Notes: generated by a model from the letters alone, not told the origin. Shown: positions 10,520 to 23,814, numbered from the stretch's first letter. The stretch: 64,000 nucleotides of DNA from Polyodon spathula (GCF_017654505.1 NC_054534.1:44453726-44517725); one strand, 5' to 3'. Numbers and translations are program-made.

Positions 10520-12700
10520 GAAAGTTTCCGGCACCGTTTATCCTCAGGATTGTTAATATCTAACAGAAATACAGAAATTGGGACTAGGACATAAAGCAAA
10601 TAATAAAAACTCTAAAGATTTGATTCACTAGGGCAGAGGTTTTCAACCGGGGGTCAGGGGTATGGAGGACGACTCAGAAATGCAAAAATAAAAAGGAAAG
10701 TAAAAGAAAATAATGATCTTGAATTGATTTTTTTTTTACGGAATTATAAGTTATCTCTAAAACGCTATGCATTAATATTTCATTTTTGTTTAGCAGCTCA
10801 AATCTTTATAGAAGCCATGAACAGCATAAAAACATAACATAAAATCCTGTACATACTTTCCACCTGTACGCATGCTTGATTTCGATTGAGTGGATTTCCA
10901 CTCTGATATTAGGGTGGGTGAAACTGGCAATTCTGTCTGTGGACAGCGCTCTGTGCTGCTCACAAACTTTGCTATTTTCAACGTATAATTGAATACTAAT
11001 CAGTGAAACAATCGTTATGCACTTTTTAGAAGTATAATGCTCCGGTAAATCTAAATAACCACAATACTCATACTTTGACTGTTGTTTTGTTTTGTTTTAT
11101 TTATTAGGCACGGCTTCATTTTAGTAAGAGCAATAGTGGCTGGTTGAATTTGTTGGCATTGACTGGACTATCAAAATGCAGTTTGAGAAATGTCAGGCCT
11201 GTTGTCCTCCTTTGGTTTTACCCCTGTGTTGGACTGCAATGCAACTTCATTTACTGTATACAGTAGCTTTTATCCACACCAAACCACTTTTTAAACATAC
11301 AGCTACACAGTTCATGCACATTCTTCCACTTTCTTTTGACCCAAGTAATTATTGTTGTTTTTTGGCTGCTCTTACTGGGAAGTAGCTGTCCTCAACCAGG
11401 AAGAATAGGTGCAAAGGAAGAGTTCTAATCGCTTCCACACCGTGTGACTTCTTAAGAGTGACTTCACTGCAATGATCTCTGTTGATTGAGTTCAGTGCTG
11501 CTTTACAGCCTAAACACATCTGTAAGTTTCATTTCCCCACATAATAAATGGCTTTGCCTCAAGCTTTGAGCAGAAATTCTTTAGGCATCTTTGGGCTTCA
11601 ACAACAATTCACCCACCATGCTAGATTTAACTCCAGACTACTCCATATGTCAGACCATTATAACCAAATTAAAGTGAGCAGTGCATTTGAATATGAGGTC
11701 TCTAGCTTCCATAGAGTTTCAGTTTATGGACACATTATGCTGATCATTTTATCTACAACTGTATAACTCTTACGTTTTCAGATTGAAAATTTCATCTCAG
11801 ATGAGGAAAGAAATAAACAATGCTGATGCAACATAAAAGGAACTTTTCCAACTAATTATTGTCCCCAGCTTAAACATCACTCAATGCTACTACTCAGTGA
11901 CATTTTCTATAGGCATTTTAATGATCATAGTAAGGCAATGTAATTGGACTGCATCATAATAAAGTGAACTAACTGTTTTTTTAGCAAAGCTGCAAATTAA
12001 TAAAAGGCACATTATTAAACAAATGGCACACTGTTACATTATGGACATTACCATTAGTGTATGTCAAAAGACTTTTAAATTATACTAGAAAAAGTTATGA
12101 GTATGAGCAAAAAAATACCCTTTGTCATCTAAAATGCAACTGTGTCAGTCCATGGAACTGCGATACATATTCTCTATTGATTCCTATAATAGTAGAGAAA
12201 AGCACTGCTTGATATGCAGGTGATTGAGACGGAGGTTGGAGCTGACACACCTGCAGGCATACAGGTTTTATTTCAAGCAAACAGCTCACATGACACTACC
12301 AGCAATGGCAGCGCAAGGAGAACAAACATTAAAATGTACAAACAAGCAAAATAAAACATTGTACAAAAACTAACAAATAGAAAGAACCATGAAGACGGCC
12401 TGCGCTACTCACCTACACAGGAGGTCCCACTCATACACCTTGCTTTGTTGGGATTTAAACCCTGTTTGGTAAACAAACCCCAACCCTGGTTAAACACACA
12501 GTCATCCTCAGTTTCGGTTTCTTCTTCAACAATTAAACCCGACTCCGGTTACACACCTGGTCATCGGCATTTTCGGCTTCTTCTTTTTAAAGCTCCAATC
12601 CTGGTTAAGGCACACATTCATCAGAAGGTTTCAGCTGTTTGTTTTGATAGCGTGGATGATCCTAATCCTGGTGTTTGTTATGGCCTTGCAGCAGCCCTAA
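10520..12700. other. Intron-like stretch, few weak repeat signals
   Basis: At 10635 the motif CAGAGGTTTTCAACCGGGGG resembles the terminus of hAT elements, but no partner end was found. From about 12230 to 12420 there is a GC-richer stretch with repeated AACAAAC and AATAAAAC motifs resembling the flanks of other repeats in this window (31.4 kb and 40.5 kb). No gene is recognised. Confidence 0.35.
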
Positions 12701-12709
12701 GGTGCACAA

Positions 12710-12860
12710 TTTGAACCTTTTCATAGCTGTCATCCCGCTGGAACACCTACCTGCTGATTAGGATCCCGCAGCTGGCAATCACACACAGTAGGTAGGATCT
12801 CCCAGGAGTCAAAGTACTACATATTTGTATAGATCTTTATCTATTACCTGGTATAAGGGA
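12710..12860 (-). pseudogene. Second Harbinger transposase fragment
   Basis: The + strand text GCTGTCATCCCGCTGGAACA and its flanks run parallel to the stretch near 4200-4260 inside the other Harbinger relic. The minus strand reads FQRDDS as in that copy. Similarity continues weakly to about 12860. It is a short, frame-broken remnant. Confidence 0.5.
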
Positions 12861-12869
12861 TTGTGACAG

Positions 12870-13520
12870 AAAGTGAAAGAATTCTAGTCAACAATCTCCC
12901 TCCCGACCTGTGAAGGTGCTATATAACAGGAACAGTGTCCCTCGTACTGGATGGTCTGGCAGTTCATTCCAGGGTCATCAAGGAAGGGGGTGGAGTCACA
13001 ATGTCCGAAGTGATCGCCGTAAAGCTGAACATGATGTGTCAGTTATGGATTAGTGGAGACGTGATTGGACTAGCTATGAAAGGGGGAGAGACTAAGAGTA
13101 TAACATGTATGTCGATGTAATCTGTTCCTTCGTTGTGGTTACTGAGAGGACCCTTTTAGGAAATGGAAGTAATTATCGTGAGTGTTTTTTTGTTTTGTTT
13201 GTTTGATTGTGCTAACTGTCTTTTGTCACTGTTAGATGGCTAACACAAACCAGGAGCTGTCGCTACTAGCCAGCACCAAAACCCAGACTACACAGCACCC
13301 CTGTTTCACGAACTGTTGTCTTTCACCCCACCTGCACACGAGCACTCACTTTCTGGAGAAGTGACCTTCTGTCTGGAAAAGTGTCTGTGTTTGGTGTTGT
13401 TATAAAGTGTCGTATTATTTTGGGATTGAAACTCTTATTTTGCACTGTGCGATACATATGGCTGTGTAGAGCCCATGCTTGTTATTTAAGTGTTGTTGAC
13501 ACGCAACCCAGCCAAATGAA
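12870..13520 (+). repeat. LTR-like dispersed repeat
   Basis: This segment starts TGTGACAGAAAG and is GC-richer than its flanks. It contains TATATAAC (12922) and a long promoter-like stretch, which suggests an LTR or the 5' end of a retroelement. No second copy, target duplication or end could be defined inside the window, so the call rests on composition and layout only. Confidence 0.3.
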
Positions 13521-15270
13521 GCTATTTTATTGAATTTTCACTGTTTTGTGTGTGTTACTCCTGAGTACTGAACAAACTACACCTGTGCACTGCAAGTCAC
13601 TTTGCCACAGGGATATTATACACAGTGGAGTTGATATGGGATGCAGGAAACTCTATATCCATTTGTCAGTGACAGCACCAAATAGGATTAAATCCTGCAC
13701 CTTAACCAGCTGGGTAAATGGGATGCAGGATCATTAGTGTTTGACATTTTTGGTTTTTATCTTAAAACAAAATAATAAATCTGGGTTTATTTTACATATA
13801 TTAAAATAGCGCTGAAATCGGTAATAAATAGTTTTTAATTGAAACATAAAATCGAAAATCGGGGTGAAAAAATCTTAGAATACATTCTTTAAATGTGGAA
13901 TATGATGCGTGACAGTTCTGGTTTCTGATTAAGTTTAATGTCCCTGGTATGTATGATGAAGCAGAATCTGTGCAAGTTGAAGTTAGCTGGTACTTTGTGA
14001 ACGTTTGGACATTCACTGTGCTGATGGAAATAGTAGCTGCAGAAGGCATGAACATCAGTACAAAACAAGCCAGGTTTATTTGCTTTGAAATCATAAAAAG
14101 AAAATACATTTTACAGAACTGATCGGTGCAAGCCATCGGGCGACGCATCAAAAATCACACTGGACATTTCCATCACTGCATTCTGTAAGTTTAGCAACTA
14201 AAGCACCACCCTTTTCTGTCAAATATTTACAATTAAGATTGTTGGTATTAGACAATGTTTTAGCAATACATACCTCTGCAATAAATAGTCATTTTTAGCT
14301 CTTTTTATTAGAGTGCATGTAAAAGCAGCATAAATGTATTGCTTGTCTCTTGTTTTAGTTTAATGTGTCGCTTATTTTTCAGTATGTTCTTTTATTGTCA
14401 GCACGAACATGTACCTCAATACAGCAGTATTTGTAGCGCTATGCATCCTTTGCCTCATCTAACCCACTTCTGCTATTTTTGCTTTTTGTATACTTCAAAA
14501 CATTTGTTTTCTTTTGAATATTCATAAACTGATTTATGTTTTCTCCCCATTGCTCATCCACAAAAAATATTATATTTTGTGTGAAACAATTTAGTTTTTG
14601 ATCAAGCTAGTAGTTACTACCTCCAGCAATTGCCGCAATAATCAGACTTTGATTGTAAATATTGAAAATATTGAATAATAGACAAAAATCTGGTATAAAT
14701 CAGTAAAAACTGCCGTCCAATTAAAAAAAAAAAAAAAATCCCGTAATTTTTCAGTAAAATTCGGAATAAACTGGAATCACGTAACACTCACAATCATGCA
14801 TTCTGTACGCCATTTTTAGAAAAGCACTCATTGACAAGACATTCATGAGTATGGCCTGGATGTTCATGCAGTATAAAAATGGGAAGTCACTTAATAAAAT
14901 GACTTTGCAGCTGAATTTCCACAAGTTTGTTTGAGATTTACTTGCAATTCTTGGATGATTTCAAGAGCGTCGTTAAACAAGTTCCAACTGATTCCAGTCT
15001 GGTAAAGGAGCTGAGTTGTAACAGATATGCTCCTTTATTTCAGTTTTGATAACAGATCTTGGGAAATTGTAATTGCAGCTGTTTCTTCAATATCAAGACA
15101 ATGTACCTCAGCGTGTTAGTATGGGCTGCAGGGAAGTGGAATCTGTTGTGCCAGGTTTTTGAATGTCTGAACCAAGGTGCTTTAAAAAATATATCTTTTT
15201 TTGTATTTGAGACAAGTCTGCCCACATCTCGATAACATGCGCAGACTTCTTCAGCCACGTTGTGATGTAC
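13520..15270. other. AT-rich intron-like stretch
   Basis: No coding family, RNA gene or element boundary is recognised. An A run lies at 14725-14739. Confidence 0.4.
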
Positions 15271-15277
15271 ATGTGAC

Positions 15278-15898
15278 AGGAGGACTGGATTAATACAGAG
15301 GCTTTAGGGGCTACAGCCCAGGGCCTCAGATTCTGAGGGCCCCCAAAATATATACTCTATAAACCGGGGTTCCATGAAGTTTTAAGGTTGTCTTAAAACA
15401 CAGCCTGCCTCATTTGAAGCCCCCCTTCCCCCCAAAATAAATAAATTAATCAGACAAGCTGTAGCATTACACAAATATTAAAAAAAACAACATTCCATAA
15501 GAAAGTGCTGTGTACTATCCTTGTATTATCTGCTAAACATTTTTTGACTGCATATATATTTGCTGCAAACCTATTATACATGTACATATTTGTAACAGAT
15601 AAGGACAACACATTTCCAGATAACTTGGTTTTATGACAAATGAATCTGCAGTTTGCACTTCACATTTTGTATTTCAAACTGCCAGTAACTAGTGCTGTGG
15701 TCACTGCTCATTTTCAAAACTGGCGCTAATTCAAACATCGAATCAGGTAAAACACGAATCAGCTAAGACTGAACAATTTGACATTAATGTTAGTCAAGCA
15801 TGGTAGTAGTAAAACAGTAAAGGGAAGCAAATTAATATGCAAAGCAGGGCCCCCAAAACAATAACAGCCCCGGGACCCCATTAACCTTAATCCGGCCC
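15278..15898. mobile_element. hAT-like MITE with GGATTAA termini
   Basis: The left end reads GGACTGGATTAATAC and the right end CTTAATCCGGCCCTA, which are inverted matches. Both ends carry GGGCCCCCAAAA-type stretches just inside. The termini resemble those of the two larger elements at 29208 and 59737. Flanking 8-mers (TGTACATG near 15267 and TGTACCGT after the right end) are similar but not identical, so the target duplication is uncertain. There is no transposase inside. Confidence 0.5.
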
Positions 15899-16390
15899 TA
15901 TGTACCGTACAAGTTAGTTGCACCATTTTTGGGTACAGCAGCTGCCTTGAAAATATAAGGTGCCATGTCAGTCACAAATAATAGCACGTTGTCGTGGTTA
16001 CTTTCTTCTGGCCATAGCAAATTCAATGATTCGTTGAATAGCCTTGCAAAGGTATTTTCTTCTGCTCAACCGTACTCCAAACCATTTCCATTGTTTCTTC
16101 ATATTATTTTGACAAATAATTTGTTCTTAATGATGACTCATTGGGAATGTGTTAGTTGGTATAGTTTTCCAAAAAAAAAAAAAGATTTATGATTTTCAGT
16201 TGCCATAAGGGGTATCAGCTGCAGTAAATGCACAACAGAAATCTTTTGGAAACTGTGATTATTTGCCTGTAGAAGTAAACGCACCACTGCCTGACTGCAG
16301 AAGATGCTATTTATTTATTATTTTTTAGCTTTTGAACTTACACACTGCAGATGTTTGACTGTTTGTATACGCTGTTCTACGAGGGGAGAG

Positions 16391-16594
16391 TGTAGTGTGC
16401 ACGGGGGAAGGCAGCAGCACGGCTGGTAGGTGACGTAATCACATACAAACACGTAAGTCCGATATATGCTCCTTGCAAAGGAGCCAGACTTCTTGTGCAG
16501 TAGTATCGCCGCTATGCTTTAGTACAAGAGGTCCTGTGTGTGGATTGCTTCGCCCTGTGTGAAGCTGCTGCCTGCGGGAACCGAGATCGTTACA
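16391..16594. repeat. Candidate short solo LTR
   Basis: A GC-rich island of 204 bp begins TGTAGTGTGC and ends CGTTACA, with a GATATATG box near 16461 and a CTCCTTGCAAAGGAG hairpin near 16469. It looks like a small LTR, but the flanking 5-mers do not match. An alternative is a fragment of another repeat. Confidence 0.3.
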
Positions 16595-16599
16595 ATCTT

Positions 16600-18900
16600 T
16601 TTTTTTTTAAGAGCAGCAAACAGGTAAAACTGATCAGCTGTTCTGATCAGGGCAATGTTATTGATTTGATGGGGAAAGTAATTGCATACAGAAAATAAAT
16701 AGCGATGTTAACTTATTAGTGACTGAAATATATCAAAAGAATAACAATACAAATAAAAATACATTGTATTCATTATTATTGTTTTTATTATACAAGTGGT
16801 TGCTGCGCATGGTAGCCTATGTAAGCAACAATATTAATTTTAGCAAAGGGTCATTTACTATTTTATTTCATTCAGTTTAGAGGCAAGTTTAAAATCCTGT
16901 TTTACCGGGTTCCTCAAAAACTTGCTCTATCGCGCTTCACTGGCTTGCGACCATGACAAATGTTGAATTTTTTCAACATCATCCCACCATGAGGATTTTG
17001 CTGTCCCACACACGCAAGAAAAGGCCATACGACTTTTCAACAGTGCGGATGACCGTCGCAGACCACTGACTGAGACCAAACATTGGGTCACAGTTGGAAG
17101 TATAAACCAGCCTTTAGACTGGAGGGTAGACGCTGGCAGACGCTGTCCATTCACTTTTTTGTTAGGGTGGACGGAGTTTGTTGAAACGCCATTTTTTACA
17201 CTCCATCTACATTGTTATTTATCTTGTACAGTAGCCTATTTTATTTCTACCCAGCACTTCATCGTTTAAGGGGCCCTTCGCAACTTCTGCTTTTACTGCA
17301 TCTGCGTGTGCACTCTAGCGAAACAGCAACTCGAGTTGTACTGAACTTGACATGACAACTGGTAGAGGGGATTTCATTTATTTATTTATTTATTTTGAAA
17401 GAATGTTAGCACATAATAATAACATGTCTTGATTCAGTTCAACATTTCTAAAATAAACTAAGCAAATATTTGTATAACAGCTGGTCTTGTTTTTTCTCTT
17501 CCAAAAATGACAAACACTATCCAAACAGATTAGATGAAAAATAGCATTTGCTCCAAACAGGCACTTCATTCCTAGCAAAATCGCTCCATATGCAGAGAGT
17601 AATTGTGACAGCGCATAATACAAAGCGAAATTTATTTACTAGCATATCGGTGTTAAGACACTCACATCTGTTTTACTATAGTCTATAATATAAAGCCTTC
17701 CGTTCTTAATTTTATTGCATACAAATTGTTGTGATTTTTTTATTTATTTTTTATTTCGTTTTTAAAATTTATGCATACAACTTAATAAGATGGGTTATAT
17801 AGGTATAATTCAAAATATAGTTTGGTAGGCTCCAGGCATTTTTTTTTTCAGTGCTTTGATTAAGTTATTTTTCGATTTTTATTTTTTGTTTACTTCTAGG
17901 TGTTTTTTTTCTAATTTTTATTATGATTTGATAAAAGTGTTTATTTTCATAAATTAAAAAGAAAAAGCACTGAAATACAGTAGGCTACAATAACTTTCAG
18001 TTTCTATAAAATAAAAGCATTTAGAATCTCACTTGAGCAACGCATAAACCACCAACATATTACATGTAGGTTTAATGTTAGACTAATACATATCATGTAA
18101 CTTAATAGTAGATTTCTTGTGCACTTTTAAGATTCAGGTAATGCAGAATTGTAGTCCGGTCCCATTAGATAGATGGGGCTCTTCAGCGCGGCAGCAGATG
18201 GTGATTGAGGAGCTGAATCAGTGTTGAATCTCGCTGTTGAGAAGCAAGTTGTGAGAAAGCTGGCTGCCCTTCACGTCACCCCAACATTAATGATGTTACA
18301 TATATTGAATGATTAAAACATCGAATGTTAAGGCAGAAACCCCCGCGATTTTTTAATGTTAAAAACCAATTAGTTTACATGTAGACATTCTGATGGTATT
18401 AACATGTTTCCAATCATCCTGCTCTAATCCTCTTAAACATGTTAATAATGTTTTATTCTGTTTTAAATATTTTGTTATTAGATATTAGAATATTGAACAT
18501 TTTGGACAAGATTCTATCTGGCTTGGCATGCAGCAATAATATGTCTTCAACTGGATGTATGCTATTAGTGTACAGGCTATACTGTGGTCATTTTGAGGAC
18601 TTGAAAGAACTGAGTGCCTTTGCTCTTGTATTGTGATTGACTGTGTGTGTCAAAGGCTAAGTGTTCCCTGCAGTGTATTGATGCCATACTTTCTATTTTG
18701 TTTATGAAATATCTTTGTTCTCCATTTTTAAATTATTGTATAATCCTACAAAAATGTAAACATTATACCAGACAATTGGTGTATGCAAAATACAGTTTAT
18801 TTTAAACGTTTAAACGTTTTTTTGGTGGACCAGGAGATGTGAATAGTCAGATAATTTTCCCAAATGGTTTTATGTGGTGGGTACATCCTGCATTAACATT
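16600..18900. other. Intron-like stretch with one possible DNA-element relic
   Basis: Around 16920-17165 a GC-richer segment with AAACCAGCCTTTAGAC suggests the end of a DNA transposon, but no partner terminus was found. The remainder is very AT-rich with T runs and no gene is recognised. Confidence 0.35.
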
Positions 18901-18904
18901 TTTT

Positions 18905-19165
18905 AAAATGCAGTATTGCACCGATAGCCTTGCAGCCTAATAATATTTCTCAAGAACAGGCAAGGATAGCCCTCCTAGTTTAGAGAGTGAGATCCTCTTT
19001 GTCTTTATTCTGGGTTGGGAACCTTCCATAGAATATCTACCCAACAGTGACAGCATATGCTCCTCTATTAATTCTATTATACTTATTATTGGTAGCCTAA
19101 AACTTAGTTCCAATCTCCACATAATATCATTATTTAATGCAAATAAAGATTTTCCCATCCAACTA
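18905..19165 (-). pseudogene. L1-clade LINE ORF2 fragment
   Basis: The minus strand (19158 to 18937) reads a stretch with LIEEHMLSLLGRY, PRIKTKRISLSKL and GGLSLPVLEKYY. This is the region after the reverse-transcriptase palm in fish L1 elements (usually PRI...L...GGLxLPN...YYWA). Only this C-terminal part remains, and both flanks are unrelated. It is a 5'- and 3'-truncated relic. Confidence 0.7.
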
Positions 19166-19211
19166 ATGATTTTTCATGGACCTGACTCCCCAAATTTAGC
19201 AAGCGTAGTTC

Positions 19212-19232
19212 GGGGGGGGGGGGGGGGGGGGG
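19212..19232. repeat. G homopolymer (21 bp)
   Basis: A run of 21 consecutive G lies at the junction between the L1 relic and a GC-richer segment. Confidence 0.95.
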
Positions 19233-20785
19233 CGTGCAGCTGGGGGCTTCCAATTTCCTGTCAGTTAGTACCTAGTTTCTATTTAAGCCCTGATCACTTG
19301 CACCTTTGCTGTCTAGTGTTTTGTTTTTTTAGCAAACGCTCAGACGCCGGCATTTTGTGCTTCACCGCTAAGCTAAACTTTGTTGCCTTTCACTGCAGGT
19401 CACTTCTCTTTGCAACGCTCCCAAGATATAATCAATTATTTTCCTTCCTGCTCTGGTGATTCTTCTCATCATTCAGCTTCTCTATTCGGCTGCAGGAGCT
19501 CCAACATTATTCTTTCCTGCTCCATCCAGCATCCAGCCTCCAGCCTCCAGCCCAGCAACAGCACAGTCCAAACCACAAATTCATTACTCAGCTTGTCAGC
19601 ATCCTTATCAGAAAAACTGTCCCTCTGCTAAAACTTTCAAAGCTCTTCGACATGACATCGACATTCCCATCGTCAGTGATTGCCTTGCCATAGCTCCTCT
19701 ATTTAAATCCACCACAAAGCTCTGTCAGCTGAATAATTCTTTACTCCTTGCTTGCAATCAAGCGCCCCTCCCCAGCTCCCAGAGCAGGTACAATTTATCG
19801 TTCCTTCAGAAGATCCTGCCCTGGATTTCCATCAGCTACGTTTAACGGTTTAAAAGACCTGTCCAGCCCATTTCCTTCTCCATTTTAGCCTATGGTGGCT
19901 CATGCTTTTGGCAGGTCACAACATGCTCCAACGACACTGCTGTACTGCAACTTTTCCACCGGTGCCTCTTAGACCATGGTTATCACAGCAACGCCCTCAG
20001 AGTGACTGTGGGGAGTGGTAAGTTGCCATGGTGACCAGGCAATTTAATCAGGCACTGCGAGCTCCATGCCTCAGTACTGCAATCTTCTGGCTTCCTGTTG
20101 CTGCGCTTTCACAACCTGTGAGGGCTCGTTCAACTCGCGAATTGTATCATCTAAATACTGCGTTAATGTATTCATATACATGACTAACAGTTCTAAAACA
20201 TGTATCGAATATATTCAAATCTAAAAGAATACGCAATTGTTGTTCTACATAGAAAAGGATTTTAATCGCAATAACCAAATATATTCTACCCTGCTTTCTC
20301 AAGCCTTGATTTAATTCCAATCATAGCCTTTAGATGACAGTATAACACCACAAGTTCTATACAGACTTTAAACTTGTTTGCTATCACTGCGAAGCTCGCA
20401 CACTCCAGCTTTTCTATCCATTCCTGCAGTTCGTTTTTACTCAGAGGGATTCTCAGGAGTTCCCCTCCTGCCTCAACCTTTTGCCTACCTAATATCAACT
20501 GGCATTCTTCAATTTCAACTCTTCCCCTCTTCAAGGACCTGGTCATGAAGTAACGCACTCAGCTTCTTTTTTGCTCAGAATCTACCATCACAGTAACGTC
20601 CAGCTTCCCTGCATCAGGCATCCATTCCTGCAACTTATTCCTGTTCCCAGATTCATGTTTCCTTATCTGGCTCCACTCCTCCAATCTGACCAGCTTCATC
20701 AAGGCACCTTATTCAACTTTCAAAGTCATCATTTAATCAAAGCGAGCCGCTAGTCAGACATGGGACCATGTCCTACGATTACACT
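19233..20785. other. GC-richer, repeat-like segment of unknown type
   Basis: Composition changes sharply after the G run. It is C-rich on the + strand with Ser/Pro/Ala-rich open frames (19380-19631 and 19456-19845) and a TATTTAAG box near 19281. The minus strand has a 90-codon frame (20558-20286). None of these match a family I recognise. A retroelement 5' region or an inserted processed sequence is possible. I cannot assign it. Confidence 0.3.
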
Positions 20786-21150
20786 GTGTAACAAATTTCT
20801 TTAATTTTTTGTTCCTGGGTAGTAAGTGTTATTTCCTAATTGCTTATGCCTCAAAAGTATTGAAAATGGCTATTATTCTCCACAAACTTTGCTTTTGTGA
20901 CCAGGACAGTGATATTTCAAAATATCACTATTTCCAATGGGAAAACGGGCAAATATGTGTCTTTTCGTTCACATAAAGTCAGAAAAAAACAAAATATGAA
21001 TCCAAATTAACATGTATTTATACTAAAGTAATAGAAATGACTACAAAAGATTTAGAAGTGAGTAGTTTTTCGAGATTTACGATTATACTGTAAATATGGT
21101 GTAATCGTAAATCTCAAAAAACTACTCACTTCTAAATCTTTTGTAGTCCC
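20786..21150. repeat. Foldback (hairpin) repeat, near-perfect 50-bp arms
   Basis: Positions 21039-21088 and 21101-21148 are inverted copies (GACTACAAAAGATTTAGAAG against CTTCTAAATCTTTTGTAGTC) around a loop of about 12 bases. Only a few bases differ. The 250 bp to the left look like part of the same repeat unit. Such an unbroken hairpin suggests a young insertion or sequence selected to fold. No open frame is present. Confidence 0.8.
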
Positions 21151-22039
21151 AAAATACTAAGTTGTAGTCACCACAACCATTTACTGTGATATTAGCATAT
21201 TCACTAGATTACTCCAGCAAAACAACCATTCTTAACTTGCATAACATGCCAATGTGAATATATTCTTGTTTGCACTGTAAGTGAATATTTCGTTGTGACA
21301 AAGGGATGCTTTTTTTCACAAAACACACATTAATAGTTATATGTTTTCTGAAACACCACAACAAAGATTTCACTTCACATAAAATACATATAAAGTCATG
21401 CAAAATAAAATATGGACTGTTGACATTTTTCTATAACTGAGGAGGTCGAAGCTCTCTGAAGATGGGGATGAGAGAATATGGAAGGGAATGAGTCTACAGA
21501 CAGCTGACAGGGAAAAAAGACTCTGTAGATTAAACAGTGGTGGGTAGAAAGCACAGTTCAAATAAAAATAATATTCAAATAGAAATAATAATTTCTGTGT
21601 CTTTGACCGAGGGTGACAAGATAGCAAGAGTGACACTTTCAGTTTGGGAGGGGGGGGGGGTGTGTGTGTTATAATATAAGTGTGTATATAAAATAATGTA
21701 GAAAATAGAACATGCACATACAATGTACTCAAGATCATATGCCTCTAATTGTCATCACCAGTGGTCTCATACTTCTTGGATGACTTGGCCGTGTGCATAA
21801 CATCCTTTCTGTCGATGACATAACTGTAGGACTCTTTGCAGCTCATGTTGCATTTTGCAACTCACTAGATCAATACTGCTTCGATTTCTTGCACAAGCTT
21901 CAATTCAGTCACAAGACTGATAGGAGTGTCGGTGCATTACTGTGTGATACACTCAGGAAAGCTCTGTAGCAACAGCTTGGGTATCCAGTGTTTCACTAGG
22001 CTTGCTGAAAAAGTTTGAGACCATGGTATTCTGTTTTGC
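21151..22039. other. Intron-like stretch
   Basis: No gene is recognised. A G run (21650-21660) followed by TG repeats lies in the middle. The last 300 bp before the L2 fragment may belong to that LINE but show no readable protein. Confidence 0.35.
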
Positions 22040-22530
22040 AGTTTGGCAGTTTTGTACATGTTGCTCAGTCTTTGACCACCTTCCGGCACCTCCTCAAGAC
22101 ACACCTGTTCAGAGAGCATATGTAAACCTCACAACCCTCGACTATTCTGGACTATATGACAGTAATGGCACTCAATTGTATCAATACTTGCATCACCTTG
22201 TACCTGCACTTAACTGCTCCACACTTTGTTGTATTATACTACTATGTTCAATTATAACTATTGATTTTACTCTTAAAGATAACCGTATTCACCATTTCTT
22301 TAATTGCTCTAATTTGAAATTGTTCTTATCCATTTATTGTATTTACTACTTGTTCTCAATGGAACACTCTTATAAGCACATATTTACTGTAAGTGTAACT
22401 GCTGTTGTATCCCACCATCGTGATGCTTCATATCCAACTCGCCACTGTGACTGATGACACATTCTTTTTTACACAATTTACAAAATGCCTATGTAACACA
22501 GTCATATGACTGAATCTAGGTGTATTTTTT
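22040..22530 (+). pseudogene. L2-like LINE 3' end
   Basis: At 22069-22125 the + strand encodes [18 protein letters not shown] followed by TAA. This is the typical ORF2 C-terminus of L2-type non-LTR retrotransposons ([12 protein letters not shown]). The following 400 bp would be the 3' UTR. The reverse transcriptase itself is missing, so the copy is strongly 5'-truncated, as is usual for LINEs. Confidence 0.7.
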
Positions 22531-22639
22531 CCACTCTGTTCACACTGCCTTTTGCTTTTTAGTGACAGGCTCTTCAACACCAGCCATCACGACACTTTGA
22601 CAGTAAAACCATGAAGAAGCATACTTATATGCACGCCCA

Positions 22640-22915
22640 GGCCCCAGACGCACAGATGCACGCTCCAAAAACACACAACGCGTCCTGCATCATATGACTG
22701 CAGGTTAATGTGATTGGATAGCTGCATAGAAGCAACTCACTCAAACAACACGCCCTAAAGTAGTAGAGTATGGTGTTGCACCATGAGACAGTATAGCAGC
22801 CACGTATACAAAATTTCCAAATGAGAAAATCTAAATCTCGATCGGATGTGGGACAAAGCCCCTAATATCTAAATGATCCTAATTTTATCGGGACGTCTAG
22901 TCACCCTACTTTGAC
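22640..22915. mobile_element. Possible hAT-type element terminus
   Basis: The stretch ends in TCGGGACGTCTAGTCACCCT, a sequence type seen at the ends of vertebrate DNA-transposon repeats (inverse AGGGTGACTAGACGTCCCG). A related left-type end, AGGGTTACCAGAC, occurs at 9349 in the other orientation. The opposite terminus was not found here. Confidence 0.35.
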
Positions 22916-22929
22916 CACTTGTGTCTTTG

Positions 22930-23810
22930 TAAAGGCAAACATTATGCAAGATGCTCTCATGATTATCTGTTCCCCGTAAACCTAAAAGCAAACATATTGG
23001 TAATTACTTAATTCTGCCAAACACAGATCACTCACAGGTAAAGACTAATCCACATTTTTGATTAGTTTCTATCAGCCAGCCCTGTTTGCATACATTGCCT
23101 ATTGGAACTCTGCCAGACTCTCCCCTGGGAATAGAAATTGATACCTAATCCTTTTGAAATAATTTTTTGAAATTCCCAAAGTAGATAGTCATGAATATAT
23201 TTTTTCCCTGTAATACAATCTTCAAGAAAAAAGATGATAAAAAGGCAATGTTACCATATATTCAATATGTGAGAGAGAAAAACAGTACCAGACCCAAGGG
23301 GACCCGTGGAACACCTACAGTACTGCTCTGTAATTATAGGTAATGGCTGGCCAGCCACTGGAACCCTAACCACAGAGACAATCCTGTAAAAAACAGAATA
23401 ACAAAAAGTATGTATATTTTGAATAGTGTGTGAAAAATGTATTAGCAGCCATCTGAATAGCAATGAATGTTTACAAGCTTTACAGTACTGCATTGAAACA
23501 ACAATCTCTGAGATCTATGCTGATGTCATTCATCTGGTAAAAAGCCTAGTGACATCAATATTTAAACTCATTTTTAAAAGAAAAAATATGATCATCAGAT
23601 CTTCAAAGATTCAAGTCATATTAAAAAAACATCAAGTTACTGAATGGAGGCATATTAGAGAAAGGCAACATAATTTAACATTCAGTCTATACACATGGAA
23701 TTTGCATTATTTCCCTTTATGGCCTGTTATAAAGCAGTATAGTAGTGTTTCCCATTATGTTGCTTCAAAAAATAAATAAAAAATAATGAATACATAAATA
23801 ACAATAAAAA
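22930..23810. other. Intron-like stretch
   Basis: AT-rich DNA without recognisable gene or repeat boundary. Confidence 0.4.
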
Positions 23811-23814
23811 TCAT

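Noticed and set aside
12115..12140. ACCCTTTGTCATCTAAAATG resembles miR-204, which lies in a TRPM3 intron in mammals
   Set aside because: The seed match is partial and no complementary arm follows within hairpin distance. The mammalian miR-204 lies in a more 3' intron.
21937..22454. 150-codon + strand frame as a gene
   Set aside because: The recognisable part is the L2-like ORF2 terminus in another frame. The long frame itself runs through LINE 3' UTR.
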